Assembly (NCBI GenBank): GCA_016025055.1
Contig: CP065590.1
Coordinates: 248,001-312,000, forward strand
Origin: Chryseobacterium indologenes
GTDB lineage: Bacteria > Bacteroidota > Bacteroidia > Flavobacteriales > Weeksellaceae
DNA: 64,000 nt
Reading direction: 5' to 3'
Positions 9,547-17,128 of this stretch are shown here, in pieces. The notes under the pieces are model-generated. The model searched no databases. It was not told the origin of the DNA and saw only the letters and a list, made by a program, of their open reading frames with translations. How positions within the stretch are numbered: the first letter of the stretch is position 1; every line of letters starts with the position of its first letter. The position numbers were made by a program, and so were the translations under genes.

Positions 9547-10048
9547 CTTTCGGAGCAGCCATTTTTAAGATTTTAGTAAAAATTGTGGAACCGAGACTTC
9601 CGTGTCCGTGAGGTTCTACATTGGATTTAAGAAGATTCAGCAGTTTTACAGATTGTTTTTCCGGTTTAAAGCCACTTGCTTCCAGCCATCTGAACATAGG
9701 CATTTCAAACGGAAGCAGTACTTTGTCCTCCTGAATGAAAAGCGGAATATGTTTGTTTCCGATTTCATAGCAAACCGTTCCCATTTCTAAAAGAGAAGCC
9801 GGTGCCATTACGATAGCTTCTGTTTCTAAAACATTGATGGCTATCACTTTTTCTGCATCTTCGAAAAGAATATCACCTTCACGCAGGCGTTGACCTTCTT
9901 TCAGAAATCTGATGGCGACATCAACTCCCTGCCTGGTCTTTTTGCGTTGGATTCTTTTGGTGGTTTCAAACCATTCCAGATCCAGATAATCTATAGTCTT
10001 TTCCGTTGGATTTTCGGTAAGATTGCCTATGGTTTGATTAATGATCAT
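9539..10048 (-). CDS. ureE: Urease accessory protein UreE (nickel chaperone)
   Basis: Nickel-binding chaperone that hands metal to UreG. The 169-residue protein has the N-terminal peptide-binding half (about 1-85, with KTRQGVDVAIRFLKEGQRLREGD) and the C-terminal metal-binding half containing YEIGNKHIPLF with the conserved His and ending in a short histidine cluster (VEPHGHGSLGS) rather than a long His-rich tail. It overlaps the upstream outer-membrane protein gene by 11 bases and ureF by 8, so it is embedded in the operon. Confidence 0.94.
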   Translation of the reverse strand: MIINQTIGNLTENPTEKTIDYLDLEWFETTKRIQRKKTRQGVDVAIRFLKEGQRLREGDILFEDAEKVIAINVLETEAIVMAPASLLEMGTVCYEIGNKHIPLFIQEDKVLLPFEMPMFRWLEASGFKPEKQSVKLLNLLKSNVEPHGHGSLGSTIFTKILKMAAPKDE

Positions 10049-10688
10049 TTTTAGCCGATTTTTTTCTGAAGTCTAAATTTTTAGAAATACCAACCCCGAA
10101 TGTTGATCCGCTGATTCCGGCTACATAGCTTTTCGTCCAGCCTTCTTCTTTGGTTTTAGTCTGAAGCATTGAAAGTTCTGCAAATTTGAATTTCAAAGCC
10201 CAGCCTCCACCTAGTAAAATCCCGATCAAAGGATAAGCACGAAGACGGAATCCGTTAAAATTCTGCATAGCATCCGCTGTTGTTGATTGTTGTTGCCCCC
10301 AAACATAGTGAGCATCCACTTGCCCGATCAGTACAAAATACTTCCCAAGCATTACAGAAGGGCTGTACCAAACTCCTGCTTCATTCTGTTTATACATGAC
10401 ATGATGATCTACAGTGTTTTGCGAATACGCATAATTAACTCCGATGAGATCATTATTATTGATAAAATATCCTACTCCCAACGGGGCACTTGAAACCGTG
10501 CTGCTACTGCTTGATGGTGTAGTGATTTTTGAGTAATCCAAAGAACCGTACACCATAAATTGCCCCTTTGGTCCCTCTTCATCGCTTTTAAGCCTGTGTC
10601 CTCCTAAAAACTGAGCACTTACATTACACGACAGTAATGACATTCCGGCTACAGCAAGAGAAAAAACTGTTTTATTTAAATATTTCAT
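10038..10688 (-). CDS. Urease-cluster outer-membrane beta-barrel protein
   Basis: A 216-residue protein with a signal peptide (cleavage near VSAQF), then alternating polar/hydrophobic strands such as GQFMVYGSLDYSKI, APLGVGYFINN, LIGVNYAYSQ and GFRLRAYPLIGILLGGGWALKFKF, which fit an 8-10 strand outer-membrane barrel of the OmpW/opacity type. I recognise no named family. Its gene overlaps ureE and is in the middle of the accessory genes, so its product probably serves urease: a urea or nickel pore is possible, but nothing in the sequence picks between them. A terminator-like hairpin separates it from ureC. Confidence 0.7.
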   Translation of the reverse strand: MKYLNKTVFSLAVAGMSLLSCNVSAQFLGGHRLKSDEEGPKGQFMVYGSLDYSKITTPSSSSSTVSSAPLGVGYFINNNDLIGVNYAYSQNTVDHHVMYKQNEAGVWYSPSVMLGKYFVLIGQVDAHYVWGQQQSTTADAMQNFNGFRLRAYPLIGILLGGGWALKFKFAELSMLQTKTKEEGWTKSYVAGISGSTFGVGISKNLDFRKKSAKNDH

Positions 10689-10751
10689 TCTGAACGTAGT
10701 TCTATCATTGTTTTTAAATTCTATAGGATCTATCTTTTTTGTTGTTAAATA

Positions 10752-10782
10752 AACCTAACAGGTCTTTGAAACCTGTTAGGTG
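10752..10782 (-). terminator. Terminator-like hairpin after ureC
   Basis: An 11-base perfect stem, ACCTAACAGGT (10753-10763) and ACCTGTTAGGT (10771-10781), with a 7-base loop. On the leftward strand it is followed by a T-rich stretch. It lies 20 bases after the corrected ureC stop and before the next gene of the cluster, so it may lower expression of the accessory genes relative to the structural subunits. Confidence 0.65.
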
Positions 10783-10800
10783 TTATGGATAAGATTTATC

Positions 10801-12521
10801 TTAGAACAAATAATACAACTGCGTTAAAGGAAGTGTCTCTGCCGGTTCGCAAGTGATATATTCACCATCTACCGTTACTTTGTAGTTTTCAGGATTCACT
10901 TCAATTAAAGGAGTCTTATCATTATGGATAAGATCTTTTTTCCAATATTTCTACAGTTTTTCACCGGAAGGATCATTTTTTCTAATCCATAGGAAGCAAT
11001 CGTTCCGTTATCGATAGAGATCTGGGATACGAAGTTGGCACAAATACCATATTTTGCTTTTCCGTGGGCACCGAACATATTTCTGTAGATAATCGGCTGA
11101 GGTGTTGGAATAGAAGCATTCGGATCACCCATTTTAGCTGCGATAACAAATCCTCCTTTGACTATCATTTCAGGTTTCACGCCGAATAATGCAGGTTTCC
11201 AGATGACCAAATCCGCCAGTTTTCCTTCTTCAACAGATCCTACGTATTCTGAAATACCATGTGCAATCGCCGGGTTAATGGTGTATTTAGCCACGTATCT
11301 TTTAGCACGGTAATTATCGTTTCCGCTACCCTGATCTTCAGCTAAATCACCTCTCTGTTCCTTCATTTTACTTGCCGTCTGCCAGGTTCTTGTAATAACT
11401 TCTCCTGGTCTGCCCATTGCCTGAGAGTCTGAACTCATGATACTGAAAACTCCCATATCATGAAGGATATCTTCTGCTGCAATCGTTTCAGGACGGATAC
11501 GTGAATCTGCAAATGCCACATCTTCAGGAATGTTTTTGCTTAAGTGATGGCACACCATCAGCATATCTAAGTGCTCATCGATTGTATTGATCGTGTAAGG
11601 ACGCGTAGGGTTTGTAGAAGCCGGTAATACGTTTGGATACATCGCCGCTTTGATGATGTCCGGCGCGTGACCTCCACCTGCACCTTCCGTGTGGAATGTG
11701 TGGATTACTCTTCCGTTGATCGCTCTCATTGTATCTTCAAGAAAGCCACCTTCATTTAAAGTATCGGTATGAATGGCAACCTGAACGTCATATTTATCTG
11801 CTACTTTTAAAGCGGCATCAATTGTTGCAGGCGTTGCTCCCCAGTCTTCGTGAATTTTTACGCCTAATGCTCCGGCCTCCACCTGCTCTTCTATTGGTTC
11901 TTCTGCTGAACAGTTCCCTTTTCCGAAGAATCCAAGGTTCATCGGATATTCTTCTGCTGCTTCTAGCATTTTCTGCATATTGAATTTCCCTGGAGTTACC
12001 GTCGTAGCGTTTGTTCCGTCGTTTGGTCCTGTTCCCCCACCAATCATTGTAGTGATTCCACTATATAAAGAAGTTTCAATTTGCTGCGGGCAGATGTAGT
12101 GAATGTGCGTATCAATTCCTCCGGCAGTTACGATATATCCTTTTCCACCATGCACTTCAGTAGAGGCACCAATAATCATGTTTGGAGATACTCCGTCCAT
12201 GGTATCAGGGTTACCAGCTTTACCGATTCCTACGATTTTACCGTCTTTAATTCCGATATCACCTTTTACGATTCCCCAGTGATCGATGATTACTGCTCCG
12301 GTGATACAAAGGTCAAGAACGCCTTCATCTCTTTTGGCAGTAACATTTTGTCCCATCCCGTCACGAACGGTTTTTCCTCCTCCGAAAACGGCTTCATCTC
12401 CGTAATGGGTAAAATCTTTTTCAATTTCAATAATAATTTCAGTGTCTCCCAGTCTGATTTTATCTCCGGCTGTAGGACCTAATATATTGGCGTATTGTTT
12501 TCTGTCTATGTGTAAGCTCAT
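10801..12521 (-). CDS. ureC: Urease subunit alpha UreC, frameshifted near the C-terminus
   Basis: Catalytic subunit with the dinuclear nickel site, hydrolysing urea to ammonia and carbamate. Ligand blocks are all visible: [10 protein letters not shown], the carbamylated Lys in [12 protein letters not shown] (near residue 223), the AIHTDTLNE block, [13 protein letters not shown], and the mobile flap [14 protein letters not shown] with its Cys. The continuous frame ends early at about 10905 with a nonfamily tail after RNIGKK. A run of six T at 10936-10941 needs one more base; then the frame continues through [16 protein letters not shown] to the family C-terminus QLYYLF at 10801, giving 573 residues. 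ureB starts 2 bases upstream of ureC on the same strand. Confidence 0.95.
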
Positions 12522-12522
12522 C

Positions 12523-12891
12523 TTACTGATTTTTAAAGTTTAATTCCTGAACTTTTGCAAGGCTTGCTTTTTTCTGATCTTCAGAATCTACCTGTCCATC
12601 AACAAGATTATTGAAGCCCATTGCTTTTTTGGTTCCTCCTATTTCTACCAATTCCACTTCTTTTTCTTCTCCCGGTTCGAAACGTACTGCAGTGCTTGCT
12701 ACAATATTCAGTCTCTTTCCGAAAGCTTTTTCGCGGTCAAAGCTCATTGCTTTATTGACTTCAAAAAAATGAAAGTGTGAACCTACCTGGATGGGGCGGT
12801 CTCCTGTATTGGTAACTTTGATTTTCACCGTTTCTCTGCCTTCGTTGCAGATAATAGTGCCTTCTTTTACAAAAATTTCTCCTGGTATCAT
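12523..12891 (-). CDS. ureB: Urease subunit beta UreB
   Basis: Structural subunit of urease, 122 residues. It has the family block [17 protein letters not shown] followed by [15 protein letters not shown], the two most conserved stretches of UreB. It begins [11 protein letters not shown], matching the usual start. The gene sits between ureA (12 bases upstream) and ureC (1 base downstream), as expected for separate gamma, beta and alpha chains in bacteria. Confidence 0.97.
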   Translation of the reverse strand: MIPGEIFVKEGTIICNEGRETVKIKVTNTGDRPIQVGSHFHFFEVNKAMSFDREKAFGKRLNIVASTAVRFEPGEEKEVELVEIGGTKKAMGFNNLVDGQVDSEDQKKASLAKVQELNFKNQ

Positions 12892-12903
12892 GATCAGTAG
12901 GGA

Positions 12904-13205
12904 TTAGCGGATTGGGTTGTGTACGGTTACCAGCTTCGTTCCATCAGGGAATGTCGCTTCAATTTGCACATCGTGGATCATTTCTGCCACGCCTGGCATT
13001 ACATCCTCTTTGGTCAGAAGATTGGCGCCTTCCTGCATCAGCTCAGCAACTTTTTTCCATCTCTTGCTCCTTCAAGCAGGAAGTGACTGATCAATGCAAT
13101 GGATTCTGGATAGTTTAATTTTAGGCCTCTGGCTTTTCTTTTCAGAGCGAGTTCGCCTGCCAGAAATAGCATAAGCTTTTCCGTTTCTCTCGGTGTTAAG
13201 TGCAT
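12904..13205 (-). CDS. ureA: Urease subunit gamma UreA, frameshifted
   Basis: Structural subunit of urease. Start chosen at [14 protein letters not shown] (ATG at 13205), the family start; a 19-residue upstream extension is not conserved. The frame breaks after GARDGKK in a run of six T at 13051-13056. With seven, it continues [20 protein letters not shown] and ends at VHNPIR just before 12904, exactly 100 residues, the standard UreA length. It is the first gene of the leftward urease unit; the spacer up to 13363 should hold the operon promoter, but I could not find a convincing one. Confidence 0.93.
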
Positions 13206-13363
13206 AGTATGTTTATTTAAAATTGGACAAACAATATCCTGTTCACCTTTCTGAAAAGGCAAATAGAAATGTTCAGAAAATGTAAATTGGGAATGAGTCT
13301 GATGGATCCGTATTTATGCAATACAAACCATAACAAATCATTACAAGTTTAAAAAATGAGGGA

Positions 13364-13729
13364 TTAGCAGCCCGCTATTTGAAGAGAATGATACAGAATG
13401 TATCTTGGTGCTGTAATGTAAATACGGTTTTGAACGGCCGCAACCGGAGCAGTAAAAGTATACTTTGCAAAGAAATAGTGCAACCATTGCTGAGCAAGTA
13501 TGGAATAATCAAATTTTACCTTCTCCCAATCATTGGAATCCTGAATATCCTGTGCGTCCGAAAAACTGTAGATTTCAGGCTGGGAATGTTCATCCGATTT
13601 TTGTTGAAGAAGATGTATTTTTGATAAAAGGTCAGAATAGGGTTGAGTTTTTGCCTTATGTACAAAATGACTTGTGCATAAAGTTAAAAAAAACAATATA
13701 AAAGAGAAAAATACGACTCTTTTTTTCAT
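13364..13729 (-). CDS. Hypothetical exported protein upstream of the urease operon
   Basis: A 121-residue protein with an N-terminal hydrophobic signal or anchor (residues 5-20, VVFFSFILFFLTLCTSH) and no further membrane segment. The rest is acidic-to-neutral with a PVAAVQNRIYITAPRYILYHSL tail ending in Cys. I do not recognise the family. It lies 159 bases upstream of ureA on the same strand, so it could be cotranscribed with urease or be an independent small periplasmic protein. The reading frame looks coding because codon use matches neighbours and the signal sequence is coherent. Confidence 0.5.
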   Translation of the reverse strand: MKKRVVFFSFILFFLTLCTSHFVHKAKTQPYSDLLSKIHLLQQKSDEHSQPEIYSFSDAQDIQDSNDWEKVKFDYSILAQQWLHYFFAKYTFTAPVAAVQNRIYITAPRYILYHSLQIAGC

Positions 13730-14135
13730 ACCCTGGAAATAATGATGTAAAATTATAACAATCTCCCATCACAGGCTATCAAAAAAAATATTTAAAATGT
13801 TCAAAATCGCAACAAACGTAATTTTACGTATTTTTAACATTTAGTTATAATTCCTTTATTTACAATACTTAATCAGGGTTGATGAACTATGACAAATATT
13901 TTATTGTCCCATTTCCTATAATTATGGAAAACCAGAGCTTTTTTTGCAACACTTGAATAAATACAACAAATACATTCATTTTTTTTATTTTTTCTTATAA
14001 AAAAAGCCACCATTATCCAAGCAATACCTATAATTTTAGTTTAATTGATAAAAAGCTGTAGTATTTTTTCTTTCCTTATAATTATCGTAAATTTGTATAC
14101 AAGATACTTTTAATAAAAAAATAATACAACGTAAT
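13730..14135. other. AT-rich intergenic region before pruA
   Basis: About 400 bases, divergent between the hypothetical exported protein and P5C dehydrogenase. It is very AT-rich and holds no credible gene. A short inverted repeat ACGTAATTTTACGT lies near 13816. The promoter candidate for pruA is listed separately. Confidence 0.5.
14064..14095 (+). promoter_or_regulatory. Candidate Bacteroidota promoter of pruA
   Basis: TAAATTTG at 14088-14095 matches the Bacteroidota -7 element TAnnTTTG. A T-rich TTTTTC block at 14064-14070 sits 17 bases upstream in place of the TTTG -33 box. The predicted start would leave a leader of about 34 bases before the ATG at 14136. Confidence 0.4.
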
Positions 14136-15761
14136 ATGTCAAAAGCAATTTCGCAAGTACCATTAGCGGTAAACGAGCCGGTAAATTCATACGAACCGGG
14201 ATCTCCGGAAGTTAAAAGCCTTATCGACACCTACAAAAAGATGTGGGCTGAGAAAGTAGAAATCCCAATGATCATCAATGGAAAGGAAGTAAAAACTGAC
14301 AATAAAGTTCAGCTTCAGTCTCCTCAGGATCATGCTCACGACTTCGGATTTTACTACCAGGGTGGTATGCAGCATGTGGATGACGCTATCAACGCGGCAT
14401 TGGCAGCTAAAGAAGCATGGAATGCACTAGGTTGGGAACAGCGTGCAGCTATTTTCCTAAAAGCAGCTGATCTTTTAGCAGGTCCTTACAGAGATGTTAT
14501 TAATGCAGCTACGATGATCGGACAGTCTAAAAATGTTCACCAGGCTGAAATTGATTCTGCTTGTGAATTTATCGACTTCTTAAGATTCAATGTAGAGTTC
14601 ATGACAGAAATGTATGCTGAGCAGCCGGTTTCTGACAACGGAATCTGGAACCGTGTAGAGTACAGACCATTAGAAGGATTCTGCTTTGCAGTAACTCCGT
14701 TCAACTTTACAGCTATTTCAGGAAACCTTCCTACTTGTATGGCTATGTTAGGAAACGTTGTGGTATGGAAGCCTTCTGATAAGCAGGTTTATTCTGCAAA
14801 AGTAATCATGGATGTATTGATTGAAGCGGGTCTTCCTGCTGGTGTTATCAACATGATCTTTACAGATGGTAAAGAAACAGCTGAAAAAGTATTGGCACAC
14901 AAAGACTTTGCAGGTCTTCACTTCACAGGATCTACTAAGGTATTCCAGGGAATGTGGAAAATGATCGGTGATAATATCCACAACTACAGAACTTATCCTA
15001 GAATCGTGGGAGAAACGGGTGGTAAAGACTTCGTTATTGCTCACCCTTCAGCTAACGTAGAAGCTGTGGCTACTGCTTTGGTAAGAGGTGCTTTCGAATA
15101 TCAGGGGCAGAAATGTTCTGCAGCTTCAAGAGCTTATATTCCTAAATCTCTTTGGGCTGATGTGAAAAAAGTAATGGAAGCTCAGATGAGCACGATCAAA
15201 ATCGGTTCTCCTGAAGATCCATCTAACTTCGTGAACGCTGTAATTGACAAAAATTCTTTCGAGAAATGCAAAGGATATATCGACAGAGCGAATGCTTCAG
15301 GTGAAGCTACAGTAGCTATCGGTGGTAAATACGACGATGCTAAAGGATGGTTTGTACACCCTACGGTAATTGAAACTACAAACCCTCAGTACGAAAGTAT
15401 GGTAGAAGAAATCTTCGGACCAATCTTATCTGTATTTGTATATGAAGATCAGGACTGGAAAGAAACACTAAAATTAGTTGATTCTTCTTCTCCTTATTCA
15501 CTAACAGGTTCTGTATTCTCTCAGGACCGTTATGCAATTGCTGAAGCTTATAAAGCGTTGGAAAATGCATCCGGTAACTTCTACATCAACGACAAGCCAA
15601 CAGGTGCTGTAGTAGGTCAACAGCCTTTCGGAGGTGGTAGAGCTTCAGGAACTAACGATAAAGCAGGTTCGAAAATGAATCTTCTAAGATGGACATCTGT
15701 AAGAAGCATAAAAGAAACTTTTGTTTCTCCTAAAAACTACAAATATCCATACTTAGGATAA
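14136..15761 (+). CDS. pruA: L-glutamate gamma-semialdehyde (P5C) dehydrogenase
   Basis: Oxidises glutamate semialdehyde, formed from proline or ornithine, to glutamate with NAD+. The 541-residue protein belongs to the aldehyde dehydrogenase superfamily, P5CDH type 1: FAVTPFNFTAISGNLP and NVVVWKPSDKQ (coenzyme binding), the general-base Glu in VGETGGKDFV, and the nucleophile Cys in YQGQKCSAASRAY near residue 325, then EEIFGPILSVFVY and the C-terminal GGRASGTNDKAG. Strong, GC-balanced codon use suggests a highly expressed gene. It stands alone with its own promoter and a terminator at 15811. Confidence 0.95.
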   Translation: MSKAISQVPLAVNEPVNSYEPGSPEVKSLIDTYKKMWAEKVEIPMIINGKEVKTDNKVQLQSPQDHAHDFGFYYQGGMQHVDDAINAALAAKEAWNALGWEQRAAIFLKAADLLAGPYRDVINAATMIGQSKNVHQAEIDSACEFIDFLRFNVEFMTEMYAEQPVSDNGIWNRVEYRPLEGFCFAVTPFNFTAISGNLPTCMAMLGNVVVWKPSDKQVYSAKVIMDVLIEAGLPAGVINMIFTDGKETAEKVLAHKDFAGLHFTGSTKVFQGMWKMIGDNIHNYRTYPRIVGETGGKDFVIAHPSANVEAVATALVRGAFEYQGQKCSAASRAYIPKSLWADVKKVMEAQMSTIKIGSPEDPSNFVNAVIDKNSFEKCKGYIDRANASGEATVAIGGKYDDAKGWFVHPTVIETTNPQYESMVEEIFGPILSVFVYEDQDWKETLKLVDSSSPYSLTGSVFSQDRYAIAEAYKALENASGNFYINDKPTGAVVGQQPFGGGRASGTNDKAGSKMNLLRWTSVRSIKETFVSPKNYKYPYLG

Positions 15762-15810
15762 TAAGTAATGAGTAATAGGTAATGAGAATTGTTGCCTGTT
15801 CTTTCAATAC

Positions 15811-15841
15811 AGCCTCGGAATTTCGGTTTCGGGGCTTTTTT
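15811..15841 (+). terminator. Terminator after pruA
   Basis: Stem AGCCTCGGAA (15811-15820) pairs with TTTCGGGGCT (15827-15836) using two G-T wobbles, loop TTTCGG, followed by six T. It is 50 bases after the pruA stop. The rest of the spacer to 16063 shows nothing I can name. Confidence 0.7.
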
Positions 15842-16063
15842 ATGAATGATGGGGTTTACAGCATTTCAAGATTCAAAGTACAAGGTTTAAGATTAATTGT
15901 CTTGATAGAAATCAATTTGGTCCGCACCTACTTTAATACTCTAATACCTCTAATCTCCACTTACCTAACATCTTTTAACAAACTTTACCTATATTTTACG
16001 ACTTTATAACCCATATTAGGAATAATAGTTGTTTTTTCATAATACACCCCAAAATAAAATTGT

Positions 16064-16279
16064 ATGAAAAAGTTATTGCTAACAGCTATCGGAATAGGCA
16101 TATTTGCAGTGAGCTGTGGAACCAAAGAGTCATCTATGTCGACCGGTACCCGTGATTCTGCAATGGACAAATCCAGAACAATGTCACCAGTTGCCACAGA
16201 CACGATGAAGACAAAGAAAATGAATCCTGACAGTATCAAGATGAAAAAGGATTCAGCGGTGATGGCTCCTGTCAAATAG
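16064..16279 (+). CDS. Small lipoprotein rich in Lys, Met, Ser and Thr
   Basis: A 71-residue lipoprotein. The signal peptide ends in a lipobox, FAVSC, with Cys near residue 19. The mature part is a low-complexity, highly hydrophilic tail with repeated MKK/KMNPDS-type units and no secondary-structure motif. Similar short lipoproteins are frequent in Chryseobacterium and have no known role. It resembles its downstream neighbour at 16507 in size, lipobox and tail composition, and both are followed by their own terminators, so these look like independently expressed relatives. Confidence 0.75.
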   Translation: MKKLLLTAIGIGIFAVSCGTKESSMSTGTRDSAMDKSRTMSPVATDTMKTKKMNPDSIKMKKDSAVMAPVK

Positions 16280-16306
16280 ATTTTATATCGTTTAATTTAA
16301 AATGGA

Positions 16307-16338
16307 AAATCTGCAGATGAAAGCTCTGCAGATTTTTT
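16307..16338 (+). terminator. Terminator after the first small lipoprotein
   Basis: Perfect stem AAATCTGCAG (16307-16316) with CTGCAGATTT (16326-16335), 9-base loop, followed by T residues. Confidence 0.75.
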
Positions 16339-16506
16339 GATGAATAATATGAGGATAAAGATTGTAAGAGGTTTGGGCTAAAGCCAAATGAAATCATTTA
16401 ATTATGCTGAGATCCGAATATATAGTAATTATTTAACAACAAGATCTTTTATCTTTTATAAAATGCTTATATTTGATTAAAACCAAACATTCAAAATAAT
16501 AGAATT

Positions 16507-16716
16507 ATGAACAAATTATGGATAGGAGCCATTCTTGCACTTTTTTTTCTGGGAAGCTGTGCTCAAAACAAGGAGAAAAGAGAAGAATTTAAGGATGCTC
16601 ACAATAAAGATTCTTTAAGAAACAAAATGGGAGACTCTGCAGTAGCTAATTCTGAGCCGGCAACAGCCACTCCCGATACTACCCAAGCAAAAACAGACCG
16701 TACAAAAACGAAATAA
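16507..16716 (+). CDS. Small lipoprotein, Lys/Thr-rich
   Basis: A 69-residue protein. After MNKLWIGAILALFFLGSC the lipobox Cys is at residue 19. The mature tail (AQNKEKREEFKDAHNKDSLR...) is charged and apparently disordered, ending in TDRTKTK. Same design as the lipoprotein at 16064. No enzymatic motif. It is likely an abundant, structural or stress-related envelope protein, but this is only a guess from its class. Confidence 0.75.
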   Translation: MNKLWIGAILALFFLGSCAQNKEKREEFKDAHNKDSLRNKMGDSAVANSEPATATPDTTQAKTDRTKTK

Positions 16717-16723
16717 AAAACCA

Positions 16724-16750
16724 CAAATCCGCAGATGTTCTGCGGATTTG
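16724..16750 (+). terminator. Terminator after the second small lipoprotein
   Basis: Perfect 12-base stem CAAATCCGCAGA (16724-16735) and TCTGCGGATTTG (16739-16750) with a three-base loop; the tail is only weakly T-rich on the + strand. Confidence 0.7.
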
Positions 16751-16779
16751 CACTTAAAAAAACTTGACTGAAAAAAAAC

Positions 16780-17032
16780 CGGGCAATCAACCCCGATTAT
16801 ATTGTTACGAATCCCTTATCAGAATATCTTTTTAACCTGATAAAAGAGGAACTGAAGTTATCCCAAATAATGAAATACTCGCGAGCACCTTATATAAAGT
16901 TTCATGGTTCGGGCTGGTGTTTTTGTTTTAAGTATGCTTTACGTTCTGAAAAAATTCCTTCAGAAAAATAAAGAAATCAGTTGGAGTACACTGCTAGACA
17001 TTCCCTCTAAAACTGCCACAAAGATAGTGTAG
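16780..17032 (+). other. Coding-like but broken stretch
   Basis: No intact gene, yet two overlapping + frames read like protein: one gives YIVTNPLSEYLFNLIKEELK and ends near 16975; another, if one T is added at a T5 run near 16919, gives WFGLVFFVLSMLYVLKKFLQK, a plausible membrane helix, ending at 17032. There is no good start codon for either. It may be a decayed gene or one damaged by several homopolymer errors. I cannot assign a family. Confidence 0.25.
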
Positions 17033-17063
17033 CAGGCGCATCAGATAAAATATTAGGTTAGCC

Positions 17064-17128
17064 ATTTTCGCGAAAATAGCAAGTACGGATGAAAAAAATC
17101 ACCTGCTTTTAATCATTTTCGCGAAAAT
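17064..17128. repeat. Two copies of a 14-base palindrome ATTTTCGCGAAAAT
   Basis: The perfect palindrome ATTTTCGCGAAAAT occurs at 17064-17077 and again at 17115-17128, 51 bases apart. The second copy is inside the last codons of the TPR-AraC regulator gene (IHFREND); the first lies just beyond its stop. Confidence 0.6.

Noticed and set aside
15782..16009. 75-codon frame after pruA
   Set aside because: It covers the pruA terminator and has no protein-like composition.
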